From NCBI RefSeq assembly GCF_011493005.1, contig NZ_CP049159.1:620001-684000 (forward strand): DNA of 64,000 bases, given 5' to 3'. This DNA is from Caballeronia sp. SBC1 (lineage in GTDB: Bacteria; Pseudomonadota; Gammaproteobacteria; Burkholderiales; Burkholderiaceae). The notes beneath the pieces are model-generated. The model saw only the letters and a list, made by a program, of their open reading frames with translations, was not told where the DNA came from and made no database searches. A program made the position numbers and the translations under genes. Below are positions 56,516-64,000 of the stretch, in pieces; position 1 is the first letter of the stretch, and every line of letters begins with the position of its first letter.

Positions 56516-57427
56516 ATGTCCAAACAACCCACCACCGAAAAAATGTCGTCTCTTGACGCGCTGAACGACGCTGCCGAGACCACTGAGGATACCGCCGCCA
56601 GCACGTCCTATCTCGTCCCGGGCCTCGAGCGCGGGCTGCGAATCCTTGGGGAGTTTTCCGCTCGCGAGCCGATCCTGGGTGCGCCGGAATTATCGAAGCG
56701 TATCGGCATCCCGCGCACGACAACATTCCGATTGCTGCAGACGCTCGAGTCGCTGGGTTTTCTGGAGCGAGTCAATGACGATCGCAATTTCAGGCTCGGC
56801 GTCGCGGTGCTGCGACTCGGATTCGAATACCTGAGTTCGCTCGAGCTCACCGACTTCGCGGCTCCCATCCTCGAACGTCTTCGGGACGGGACCGGCCTGA
56901 ATGCCCACTTGCTTATCCGCGATCAACGCGATGTGGTGTTCGTCGCCAAGGCCCAGAGTCACGACGCCATGTTCAGCTCGGTGAGGGTGCATGTAGGCAC
57001 GCGTTTCCCCGCGCATGCAACCACGCACGGACACGTACTGATGAGCGATCTTGGTTTGCCGCAACTGCGCACGCTTTATCCGGAGAAACGTCTCGAGCAG
57101 TTCACGGATCGCACGCCGGGCACGGTGAGCGAACTGGAAGAGCGGGTGCGCATGTGTGCATCGCAGGGATATGGCTCGAGCGAAGGGGCATTCGAGCGGG
57201 GAATCTCGGTGGTGACGGCGCCGGTGCGCGAGCGCTCGGGCAGCATAGTCGCCGCAGTGACGGTCACGGTGCCGCGTTCGGAATTTGGAACGGCACGTGA
57301 GAAGGACGACCTCGTTACTGCCGTGTGCGGCGCGGCGATCGAGCTATCGGTGCGAATGGGATACCGGCCCTACGATGGAGACCCCACCGCCCAGCTGGCT
57401 GCACGACGCGCCGAAAAAACGGAGTGA
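56516..57427 (+). CDS. IclR-family transcriptional regulator (paralogue 1)
   Basis: The 303-aa protein has an N-terminal winged HTH (LGAPELSKRIGIPRTTTFRLLQTLESLGFLER, about 58-90) and the IclR effector domain (about 110-285). A 28-residue hydrophilic extension precedes the HTH. It is closely similar over its whole length to the IclR protein at 62942-63805, so one arose by duplication. It lies upstream of the convergent porin gene and on the left flank of the Rieske cluster. Confidence 0.92.
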   Translation: MSKQPTTEKMSSLDALNDAAETTEDTAASTSYLVPGLERGLRILGEFSAREPILGAPELSKRIGIPRTTTFRLLQTLESLGFLERVNDDRNFRLGVAVLRLGFEYLSSLELTDFAAPILERLRDGTGLNAHLLIRDQRDVVFVAKAQSHDAMFSSVRVHVGTRFPAHATTHGHVLMSDLGLPQLRTLYPEKRLEQFTDRTPGTVSELEERVRMCASQGYGSSEGAFERGISVVTAPVRERSGSIVAAVTVTVPRSEFGTAREKDDLVTAVCGAAIELSVRMGYRPYDGDPTAQLAARRAEKTE

Positions 57428-57483
57428 AAGAGCCGCGTCGCGTGGATGCGCGACGCCTCTTGGCGGCCCCGCTTAAACCCGCC

Positions 57484-58557
57484 TTAGAACGCGTGATGAA
57501 TGCCTGCGAGCACTGCCACCTGATTGCGATTACTCGATACACCCGCCGTGAACAGCGCTGCATTCGCCCCTGAGCTGGCGCGCTCGTACAACGCATTCAC
57601 ATATACCTGCGTCATCTTCGACAGCAGATAGATGTCGCCAATCTCGAACTGCGTATAGCGCGCGCCGGCGAATGTCGTCGTGGCTGCGCCGCCCGCGATC
57701 CAGTTGTCCGGAACCATCTTCCACGTCGCGCCCGCATCGTAGCTCTGGAACAGATTGGACACGCCATTCGATTGCAGTTTCACACGCGTGTACAACGCGT
57801 GCGTTACCACGTTGCCGATCGTGTAGGAAACACCTGCGCCCATGTTCTCGACTTTATCGGCGGTATAGGTTGCGGCCGGCTGGTTCTGGAAAGTCGCAAG
57901 CCCAAGCGTCGAGACGGAGACTGTGCGGTTATGTTCGTTCGAATAGGTCGCCGCTGCAGTGAAGGGACCGTTCGCGTAACTCACGCCGAAGCTATCCGAC
58001 TTGCCCGTGGAGAAGTTGGTCGTGTTACCCAGACCCAACATCGCGCCGAAGCTGAGCCCGTGATAATTCACCGAGGTGAACTTCACTGAGTTGTCGTAGG
58101 GAACCACGCCGGTATCCGCGAGTTCGTCAATATTGCCGGGATGGAACGCGTACCAGCTTGCCGCTTGATACCCCGTGGACAGCGGCCCGAGGTAGTCAAA
58201 CGAAAACGGCGTTTGATGTCCCAATGTGACTTTGCCGAACTGGTCGGAACTAAGGCCCACGTAAGCCTGCCTGTTCCACTCGACACTGCTCTTCGCAAAG
58301 GCGCCGGTGTTCGTATAGAAGCCGTTCTCCAACACCACGATCGACTGCAGTCCGCCGCCCAGATCCTCGACTGCGCGAATACCCCAACGGTCCGGCTGCA
58401 TGTTGCCTTGCTCTTCCATCCATTTTGCGTGGCCGCCGCTGTTGCTGATGTACGCAATACCGGCGTCCAGGCTGCCGTAGAGCGTCACGGTACTTTGCGC
58501 CCACGCGCCCGATGCAACGCCGGCCCCAATCAACCCCGCCGCGATGATGTGTTTCAC
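57484..58557 (-). CDS. Gram-negative general porin
   Basis: The 357-aa protein starts with a signal peptide (KHIIAAGLIGAGVASGAWAQ, cut after AWA). It then has QSTVTLYGSLDAGIAYISN, the usual first strand of Burkholderiales trimeric porins, and ends with the required terminal Phe (AGIHHAF). GTG 58557 is chosen, with AGGAG upstream. It is divergent from the Rieske operon and may provide outer-membrane uptake of its substrate. Confidence 0.9.
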   Translation of the reverse strand: MKHIIAAGLIGAGVASGAWAQSTVTLYGSLDAGIAYISNSGGHAKWMEEQGNMQPDRWGIRAVEDLGGGLQSIVVLENGFYTNTGAFAKSSVEWNRQAYVGLSSDQFGKVTLGHQTPFSFDYLGPLSTGYQAASWYAFHPGNIDELADTGVVPYDNSVKFTSVNYHGLSFGAMLGLGNTTNFSTGKSDSFGVSYANGPFTAAATYSNEHNRTVSVSTLGLATFQNQPAATYTADKVENMGAGVSYTIGNVVTHALYTRVKLQSNGVSNLFQSYDAGATWKMVPDNWIAGGAATTTFAGARYTQFEIGDIYLLSKMTQVYVNALYERASSGANAALFTAGVSSNRNQVAVLAGIHHAF

Positions 58558-58648
58558 CTTACGTTCTCCTAATTGTTCGATTGATTCGCGGGCCCTGATT
58601 TCCCTGCCACGCATTCCCTTTTCCTCAAGTCGTGTGATCGTTACGAGT

Positions 58649-58664
58649 GTTCCACCTATGGATC
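58649..58664. promoter_or_regulatory. partial palindrome upstream of the porin gene
   Basis: GTTCCACCTATGGATC resembles the stronger palindrome at 58932-58947 in both half-sites, with one mismatch in the right half. It may be a second IclR-type operator serving the porin gene. Confidence 0.35.
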
Positions 58665-58884
58665 AACGTCTTGCCTATGGAAAGTATATTGAGTTTTCAA
58701 GCTGGGAAAAAAATAAATTCGTGCAGTTGCAGATTGTGGGAAACAGATCTGACGTGCACCAAAATTGGTCTGTAAATGACTGTTTTGAAAGAAAAAGCTC
58801 AGTAGGGGTGATAGTCCTGCCGGAGCCATAAATCCGCCAATCTTCAGTTCACTAAGTGTTTTCACCGAGAGCGTCATTTTTCTT

Positions 58885-58913
58885 TTTGATCAGCGAGAAA
58901 CCACTTCTATAAT
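58885..58913 (+). promoter_or_regulatory. sigma-70-like promoter of the Rieske operon
   Basis: A perfect TATAAT lies at 58908-58913. TTTGAT/TTGATC at 58885-58891 is at 16-17 nt spacing. Transcription would start near 58920, just before the palindrome at 58932-58947. Confidence 0.6.
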
Positions 58914-58931
58914 GACCACATGTAAATCAAC

Positions 58932-58947
58932 GTTCCTTATATGGAAC
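58932..58947. promoter_or_regulatory. palindromic operator candidate (IclR-type) before the Rieske operon
   Basis: GTTCCTTATATGGAAC has perfect 5-bp arms around a 6-nt AT-rich centre. It lies 25 nt before the ferredoxin start and downstream of the -10. IclR-family proteins bind palindromes of this size, and two such regulators flank the cluster. Confidence 0.6.
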
Positions 58948-58972
58948 AAACAAACCCCGGAGGAAGTAAGCA

Positions 58973-59290
58973 ATGGCTGAGCAATGGCGTTGCGCCGGAC
59001 AGGCCGGTGATCTGTCGGAGGACTCTCCGATCGAATACAAGATCGAGGGCGGCGCGGAGGTCGGTATTTATCGCGTGGGCGATGAGCTGTATGCGCTCGA
59101 AAACGTGTGTCCGCATGCTTATGCGCTGCTGACGCAAGGTTTTGTCGATGGCGACACGGTCGAATGTCCGTTGCATGAAGCCGTTTTTCATATTCCGACG
59201 GGCAAGTGCCTGAAAGAGCCCGGTGGACGCGACCTGAAGACCTACGCGGTTCGACTCGCCGGCGAAGAAATCCAGATCAAGGTGGAATGA
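58973..59290 (+). CDS. Rieske-type [2Fe-2S] ferredoxin
   Basis: The 105-aa protein carries the Rieske ligands C-P-H (VCPHAYALL) and C-P-L-H (VECPLHEAVF). CGGAGGAAG precedes the ATG. Ferredoxins of this class pass electrons from a reductase to a Rieske oxygenase. The oxygenase gene is two genes downstream, but no reductase gene is in the window, so one must come from elsewhere. Confidence 0.93.
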   Translation: MAEQWRCAGQAGDLSEDSPIEYKIEGGAEVGIYRVGDELYALENVCPHAYALLTQGFVDGDTVECPLHEAVFHIPTGKCLKEPGGRDLKTYAVRLAGEEIQIKVE

Positions 59291-59291
59291 C

Positions 59292-59621
59292 ATGGCAACG
59301 AATGACGCTCCTCGCGAAGTAACCGTGAACTTCAATCCCTCGCTCAAGCCGTGGCTGGCGCCACAGCCGAACAACGTGGCCGGCAAAGGCGTGATCGAAA
59401 AGCCGGGTGAGACGGAAAACTTTATCTGGCAAACGCGCAAGGCCGAGCCGACGCAATACGAAAACGACTTCGGCGATGCGCTTGAGCGCGTGTTCGATGC
59501 CGGCGCGGTAGAGCTCGATCAGATTGCCGACGGCTTGAACGGTATCGGCTTTCGCACGCCCGAAGGTGCTGCGTGGACCGAAGAGCGGCTCGTCGCCGAG
59601 TTCCGCACGCTGGCTGATTGA
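59292..59621 (+). CDS. small protein with recombinase-like helix-turn-helix
   Basis: The 109-aa protein has a Pro/Asn-rich first half (NPSLKPWLAPQPNN) and a C-terminal three-helix part, LDQIADGLNGIGFRTPEGAAWTEERL in outline, resembling the recombinase-type HTH of serine recombinases. It starts one base after the ferredoxin stop and is followed by the oxygenase gene, so it belongs to the operon. Its role is unknown: a structural partner of the oxygenase or a DNA-binding accessory are both possible. Confidence 0.78.
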   Translation: MATNDAPREVTVNFNPSLKPWLAPQPNNVAGKGVIEKPGETENFIWQTRKAEPTQYENDFGDALERVFDAGAVELDQIADGLNGIGFRTPEGAAWTEERLVAEFRTLAD

Positions 59622-59655
59622 ACGCCGCATCAACCGATATCAGGAGTAAAGCTAA

Positions 59656-60726
59656 ATGACGTCTCCCAATACAGATAACGTGACCGCTGGCATTGAACTG
59701 GTTCAGGCGTACCTAGATCGAGGCTTGCGCAATTATTGGTATCCCGTGGCGCCGAGCTGGCAAGTGGCGAACGCGCCGATCGGACTGACCCGACTGGGAG
59801 ACCAGATCGTGTTGTGGCGCGATAACGATGGCCAGATTCATGCGCTTGAAGACCGCTGTCCGCATCGCGGCGCGCGTCTGTCGCTCGGATGGAACCTTGG
59901 CGGCAGCGTGGCATGCTGGTATCACGGTATCGAGGTGGACGGCAGCGGCACCGTGCAGAAGGTGCCGGCCGTGTCGGCGTGTCCGCTTGAAGGGCAGAGG
60001 TGCGTGAAGTCGTATCCCGCACAAGAACATGCGGGCGCGATTTTTCTCTGGTTCGGCGATGACGCGAACAAGGAACCCGCACCGCTGCAATTGCCGGAAG
60101 AGCTGGTCGCCGAAGAGTACGCGAGCTTCCTCTGCATGTCGCACTGGAAGTGCAATTACCAGTACGCAATCGACAACGTCATGGACCCGATGCACGGCGC
60201 GTATCTGCACGCCACGTCCCATTCCATGGCCGATGGCGACAAGCAGGCTGACATGCGCGTGCGCAAGACGGACACCGGCTTGATGTTCGAAAAGGTCGGC
60301 CAGCGCGACGTGAATTTCGACTGGGTCGAGATCGGTGAAACGGGTTGCCTGTGGATGCGCCTGGCGATTCCCTACAAGAAGAAGTTCGGTCCGGGCGGCA
60401 ACTTCGGAATTATCGGCTTCGCTGTTCCTGTCGATGAAAACAATTGCCAGGTCTATTTCTGGCGCACTCGCAAGGTCTCGGGCTGGCAGCGTGATGCATG
60501 GAAATTCATGTATCGAAACCGTCTCGAAGGACTGCATTGGGCGGTGCTGGAACAGGATCGATACGTACTCGAAAGCATGGCGCCGAATGCGCGCGACCAT
60601 GAGTTCCTGTATCAGCACGATGTCGGCATGACGCGGGTGCGCCGCATGTTCAAGCAACGCGCGCAACAACATCTTGCCGCACTCGATGCGCTGAAGGCCG
60701 AACAGCCGGAGCACGGTCATGCATGA
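59656..60726 (+). CDS. Rieske non-heme iron oxygenase (alpha subunit)
   Basis: The 356-aa protein has an N-terminal Rieske centre (RCPHRGARL about 67-75, and ACWYHGIEV about 90-98) and a catalytic domain with the iron ligands in DNVMDPMHGAYLHATSH (Asp-His-His, about 177-192). The size and the single subunit resemble O-demethylase or ring-hydroxylating oxygenases of the vanillate/phenoxybenzoate type. AGGAG precedes the ATG. It overlaps the SDR gene by 8 nt. Confidence 0.92.
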   Translation: MTSPNTDNVTAGIELVQAYLDRGLRNYWYPVAPSWQVANAPIGLTRLGDQIVLWRDNDGQIHALEDRCPHRGARLSLGWNLGGSVACWYHGIEVDGSGTVQKVPAVSACPLEGQRCVKSYPAQEHAGAIFLWFGDDANKEPAPLQLPEELVAEEYASFLCMSHWKCNYQYAIDNVMDPMHGAYLHATSHSMADGDKQADMRVRKTDTGLMFEKVGQRDVNFDWVEIGETGCLWMRLAIPYKKKFGPGGNFGIIGFAVPVDENNCQVYFWRTRKVSGWQRDAWKFMYRNRLEGLHWAVLEQDRYVLESMAPNARDHEFLYQHDVGMTRVRRMFKQRAQQHLAALDALKAEQPEHGHA

Positions 60727-61474
60727 CGCGCTTGCCGGACGCCGCATTCTTGTCACGGGTGGTGCGCGCGGATTGGGCGCGGCGTTCGTGACATCGCTGG
60801 CGCAAGCGGGTGCGCATGTGGCGTTCGGCGACGTGCTGGAGGACGAAGGCCGGACGCTCGCGAAGACGCTGAACGAAGCGGGTCATCGCGTGGACTTCGT
60901 GTCGCTCGATCTGAACGATACGGCGAGCATTCAGGCGTGCGTTGCGGCGAGCGCCGAGTTGATGGGCGGTATCGATGGGCTGATCAATAACGCGGCGATC
61001 ACGAATTCGGGTGGCAAGGCAGCCGACGAACTGAGCACCGCGACGTGGGACGCAGTCATGAACGTCAACGTGCGCGGCACCTGGCTCATGAGCACTGCCG
61101 CCATGCCGCATCTTCGTGATTCAGGGCGGGGCAGCATCGTGAATATTGCCTCCGATACAGCCATGTGGGGCGCACCAAAGCTGCTCGCGTATGTGGCGAG
61201 CAAGGGCGCCGTCATTTCGATGACCCGCTCGCTCGCCCGCGAGTTTGGTGCCCACGGCATTACGGTGAACACCATTGCGCCCGGCCTGACCGAAGTCGAG
61301 GCGACTGCGTACGTGCCGGCTGAACGCCACGAGTATTACCTGAAGGGACGCGCGCTCAATCGTGCGCAGGTTCCCGACGACGTGAACGGTCCCGTCCTGT
61401 TTCTCTTGTCCGACGCAGCGCGCTTCGTTACCGGCCAGTTATTGCCGGTGAACGGCGGCTTCGTCATGAATTAA
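60719..61474 (+). CDS. short-chain dehydrogenase/reductase
   Basis: The 251-aa SDR has the cofactor motif TGGARGLGAAF (about 12-22), NNAA near 92, and the catalytic YVASK (about 157-161) with Ser upstream in NIASDT. It probably dehydrogenates a diol or alcohol produced by the oxygenase. The start lies inside the oxygenase gene, indicating translational coupling. Confidence 0.92.
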   Translation: MHDALAGRRILVTGGARGLGAAFVTSLAQAGAHVAFGDVLEDEGRTLAKTLNEAGHRVDFVSLDLNDTASIQACVAASAELMGGIDGLINNAAITNSGGKAADELSTATWDAVMNVNVRGTWLMSTAAMPHLRDSGRGSIVNIASDTAMWGAPKLLAYVASKGAVISMTRSLAREFGAHGITVNTIAPGLTEVEATAYVPAERHEYYLKGRALNRAQVPDDVNGPVLFLLSDAARFVTGQLLPVNGGFVMN

Positions 61475-61534
61475 TTCGTGAACTAACTCAGTCACTCAAG
61501 CAGCAACACACTCAACCTGTTGAAGGAGCAATCA

Positions 61535-62062
61535 ATGGCCGATGCGGACATCGAACGCAAGTCGTGGGAACAGCCCGAAGAAGCGAGCTTTGCTCAATGG
61601 ATGGACTCGCGCGTCGCGCGTCTTGAAACGCGCAAGTATGACTGGGACGCACTGAAGTTCCAGGCGGATTACGACCCGAAGTATCGCCGGGCGCAGATGC
61701 GTTATGTCGGCACGGGCGGCACTGGCGTGGCAAAGGACGTGAACACGGTTCCGGCCGGCGGCTTCACGTTCTCCACCATGGTCATTCCGGCCGGAAACAT
61801 TGGTCCTAGCCATATTCATATGGACGTCGAAGAAATTTTCTTCGTGATTCGCGGCAAGATGAAAGTGGTGTGCGAGAAGGACGGCGAGTCGTGGGAAACG
61901 ATCGTCGGCGAGCGTGACCTGATCTCGATTCCGCCGGGCGTGTATCGCACGGAGATCAATATTGGCGACGAGGACGCGCTCATGTGCGTGATGCTCGGCG
62001 CGGCCAAGCCGATCACGCCGACGTATCCGCCCGATTCCCCCCTGGCCAAGCTGAAGCGCTAA
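61535..62062 (+). CDS. cupin-domain protein
   Basis: The 175-aa protein has a cupin barrel with the metal motif HIHMDVEEIFFVIRGKM (His-x-His...Glu) and the second motif around DLISIPPGVYRTEIN. GAAGGAG precedes ATG 61535; the frame also opens at 61520. In a Rieske pathway it could be a dioxygenase or an isomerase-type cupin acting on the oxidised product. Confidence 0.87.
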   Translation: MADADIERKSWEQPEEASFAQWMDSRVARLETRKYDWDALKFQADYDPKYRRAQMRYVGTGGTGVAKDVNTVPAGGFTFSTMVIPAGNIGPSHIHMDVEEIFFVIRGKMKVVCEKDGESWETIVGERDLISIPPGVYRTEINIGDEDALMCVMLGAAKPITPTYPPDSPLAKLKR

Positions 62063-62066
62063 GCCG

Positions 62067-62945
62067 ATGACATCGCCCGCTTTCATGCTCACTCACGCTG
62101 ATGCGCTTGCTCGGTTCGCCGAGCAACGCGTCGATACCGCACAGCGCACGATCGGTTATCGCGAGGCAGGTGACAAGCACCTGCACACCATGCCGATCGT
62201 AATGCTGCACGGTATTGGCTCGGGCGCCGCGTCCTGGGTTCGCCAGATGGAAACGCTCGGAGACGCACATCACGTGCTTGCTTGGGACGCGCCAGGGTAT
62301 GGAAAGTCGACGCACGTCGAGCCTGCATCACCCGTGGCATCGGACTATGCAGACGCTCTGAGCGACTGGCTCGATGCACTCGGAATTGAACGCTGCATCC
62401 TCGTAGGCCATTCGCTTGGCGCAATCATCGCGGGTTCGTTTGCGAGCCGTCAGTCGGCGCGGGTTGCGGCACTGTTGTTGTTGTCGCCGGCAGGCGGATA
62501 TGGCGCGGCCCCGGAGCACGTGCGTGAAGAAAAACGTGATGCGCGTCTTGCAATGCTCGCTGAACTCGGGCCGCAGGGCCTGGCTGAAAAGCGCAGCGCG
62601 AACATGCTGTCGGCCGGCGCTGTTGAAGACGCGAGGGAGTGGGTGCGATGGAACATGGCGCGTATCAACCTGGCGGGCTACGCGCAAGCGACGCATCTTC
62701 TCGCCAACGCCGACCTGGCGTCTGACCTGAAGCACTTCAAAGGCCGCGTAGCGGTTGCGGTTGGCGCTGAAGACACGATCACGCCGCCCGCCGCGTGCGA
62801 GCAGATAGCGAAAGCCGCCAACGTCAGCCTACAGGTGATTCCCGGTGCGGGTCATGCGGGTTACATCGAAGCGCCGCTGCGCTACAGCGCCTTGATCGAG
62901 GCGTTCAGCACGCCGTGCAAGCAGAGTAAGGGAGTGATGCAATGA
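62067..62945 (+). CDS. alpha/beta-fold hydrolase
   Basis: The 292-aa protein has the oxyanion loop MLHGIGSGAASW, the nucleophile elbow VGHSLGAI, the acid in GAEDTI and the His in PGAGHAGY, as in C-C bond (meta-cleavage) hydrolases and esterases. It begins 4 nt after the cupin gene and overlaps the IclR gene by 4 nt. Confidence 0.9.
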   Translation: MTSPAFMLTHADALARFAEQRVDTAQRTIGYREAGDKHLHTMPIVMLHGIGSGAASWVRQMETLGDAHHVLAWDAPGYGKSTHVEPASPVASDYADALSDWLDALGIERCILVGHSLGAIIAGSFASRQSARVAALLLLSPAGGYGAAPEHVREEKRDARLAMLAELGPQGLAEKRSANMLSAGAVEDAREWVRWNMARINLAGYAQATHLLANADLASDLKHFKGRVAVAVGAEDTITPPAACEQIAKAANVSLQVIPGAGHAGYIEAPLRYSALIEAFSTPCKQSKGVMQ

Positions 62946-63805
62946 CACCAGGAACCCTCGCCAGGGTAGCTGACGACGCAGACAAGGACGACGGCAATTA
63001 CATCGTCCCTGGACTCGAGCGCGGCCTGAAGATCCTGGCCGAATTCTCTCCGCGCGAGCCGGTGCTCGGCGCGCCGGAATTATCGAAGCGCCTGAAGATT
63101 CCGCGCACCACCGTGTTCCGGCTGTTGCAGACGCTTGAATCACTTGGCTTTCTGGAGCGTGCGGACAAGGACCGCAACTACAGACTGGGCGTTGCCGTGT
63201 TGAGGTTGGGTTTCGAGTATCTCAGCTCGCTGGAGTTGACCGATCTCGGCTTGCCGATCATAGAAGGCTTGCGCACCTCGACCGGGCTCACGAGTCACAT
63301 CCTGATCCGCGATGGTCGCGACGTCGTGTTCGTGGCCAAAGCCCAAAGCCAGGAGCCGATTTTCAGCTCGGTGAAGGTCAACGTGGGTACACGGCTGCCT
63401 GCCCACGCGACCACGCACGGCCACGTGCTGATGGGAGATCTTTCCCTCGATGAACTGCGCACGCTGTATCCCGAGCGCGTGCTCGAGCGTTATACGCGGC
63501 TCACGCCGGAAACAGTCGAGGCGCTGTACGAGATGGTTCGTGCCGATGCCGAACGCGGTTATGCGATCAGTCAGTCATCGTTTGAGCGTGGAATATCTGT
63601 CGTCACGGCGCCGGTGCGCAATGACACGGGGCGCATTGTTGCGGTGATCACGACGACGATTCCGCGGCCGGAAATCGATGCAACGCTGCTGGATACCGGC
63701 CTGGTCGACAAGGTGCGTCATGCGGCCGCCGAGTTGTCTTCGCGCCTGAACTACCGGCCGGGTGCGCAAAGCCAATATCTGAAATCGCTAGGACTCAAAT
63801 CATGA
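62942..63805 (+). CDS. IclR-family transcriptional regulator (paralogue 2)
   Basis: The 287-aa protein has the winged HTH LGAPELSKRLKIPRTTVFRLLQTLESLGFLER and an effector domain. It is very similar to the IclR protein at 56516-57427 throughout. It is encoded inside the catabolic operon, with ATGA overlaps on both sides, so it may control its own transcription through the palindrome at 58932-58947. Confidence 0.92.
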   Translation: MTPGTLARVADDADKDDGNYIVPGLERGLKILAEFSPREPVLGAPELSKRLKIPRTTVFRLLQTLESLGFLERADKDRNYRLGVAVLRLGFEYLSSLELTDLGLPIIEGLRTSTGLTSHILIRDGRDVVFVAKAQSQEPIFSSVKVNVGTRLPAHATTHGHVLMGDLSLDELRTLYPERVLERYTRLTPETVEALYEMVRADAERGYAISQSSFERGISVVTAPVRNDTGRIVAVITTTIPRPEIDATLLDTGLVDKVRHAAAELSSRLNYRPGAQSQYLKSLGLKS

Positions 63806-64000
63806 TCCAGATCGACCTCACCGGCCAGGTGGCCGTGATCACGGGCGGCTCGTCGGGCATCGGCCTGGCGACAGCGGAACTGTTTCTGCGCGCCGGGGCA
63901 TCGGTAGCCATTTGCGGACGTGACGCCACGCGGCTCGAAGCCGCGGAAGCGCAGTTAAATAGTCAGTTCGCCGATGCCGAATTACTCGCCGTGCAATGCG
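63802..64000 (+). CDS. short-chain dehydrogenase/reductase, 5-prime part (runs off the window)
   Basis: The visible 66 codons start MIQIDLTGQVAVITGGSSGI with the cofactor motif TGGSSGIGLATA, followed by VAICGRDATRL. The ATG overlaps the IclR stop (ATGA). It is another SDR, different from the one at 60719-61474, and extends the same operon beyond the window. Confidence 0.88.
   Translation, partial: MIQIDLTGQVAVITGGSSGIGLATAELFLRAGASVAICGRDATRLEAAEAQLNSQFADAELLAVQC

Overview
The window is a gene-dense, GC-rich stretch of a Burkholderiales chromosome or megaplasmid. Paraburkholderia or Caballeronia is my best guess from the porin type, the IclR/Rieske catabolic operons, the HAD-GH65 proteins and the arginine deiminase layout. 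There are no rRNA, tRNA or CRISPR features. It falls into two functional halves with one intact insertion sequence and several gene remnants.

Left half (about 0-47.5 kb): an energy-stress and low-oxygen survival island. It holds a MaoC-phosphotransacetylase fusion with acetate kinase, a P-type proton ATPase with a PPK2 polyphosphate kinase, a ClC transporter, a stress-type membrane protein, oleate hydratase, and a complete arginine deiminase operon (arcD, an amino-acid decarboxylase, arcA, arcB, arcC). It continues with a slipin, UspA, two zinc alcohol dehydrogenases, an atypical thioredoxin, a PRC-barrel protein, GH65 phosphorylase-like proteins, an L,D-transpeptidase, a BON protein and a DUF1488 protein. 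An IS91-like element of about 2.5 kb (6677-9211) interrupts it. At 41.6-42.8 kb there is a scar made of a truncated GH65 gene, an IS6-type transposase stub and an aldehyde dehydrogenase remnant. A four-gene operon follows (43.1-47.5 kb): DUF3034 outer-membrane protein, exported truncated hemoglobin, cupredoxin-like protein and GGDEF/EAL protein.

Two regulatory layers can be read in this half. (1) A motif CTGAGTAGTTTCCGA occurs five times, each time followed after 26 nt (once 27) by a -10-like hexamer and then by a gene in the matching orientation: the stress protein, uspA, a 41-aa membrane peptide, a small-protein locus, and the BON gene with a Crp/Fnr gene behind it. The motif resembles FixJ sites of rhizobia. 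The window also encodes a 1480-aa CheB-CheR-PAS-kinase-REC-REC protein whose C-terminus is a FixJ-like receiver plus HTH, an obvious candidate activator. (2) Three FNR/FixK-type boxes (upstream of arcD, the thioredoxin and the DUF1488 gene) each have a -10 hexamer whose centre lies exactly 31 nt away. The Crp/Fnr protein encoded at 38.8-39.6 kb lacks the FNR iron-sulfur cysteines and is therefore FixK-like. I infer a FixJ-to-FixK style low-oxygen cascade.

Right half (about 47.7-64 kb): catabolic accessory genes. A leftward operon under a GntR/FadR-type operator encodes an enolase-superfamily enzyme, an amidohydrolase, an unknown 131-aa protein, an alpha/beta hydrolase, an MFS transporter, an FAA-hydrolase-family enzyme and the GntR regulator, followed by a CaiB/BaiF remnant and a Tat-exported amidohydrolase. 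A rightward cluster, bracketed by two closely similar IclR regulators, encodes a porin (divergent), a Rieske ferredoxin, a small HTH-like protein, a Rieske oxygenase, an SDR, a cupin and an alpha/beta hydrolase. The window ends inside another SDR gene. The substrates of both pathways cannot be read from the sequence.
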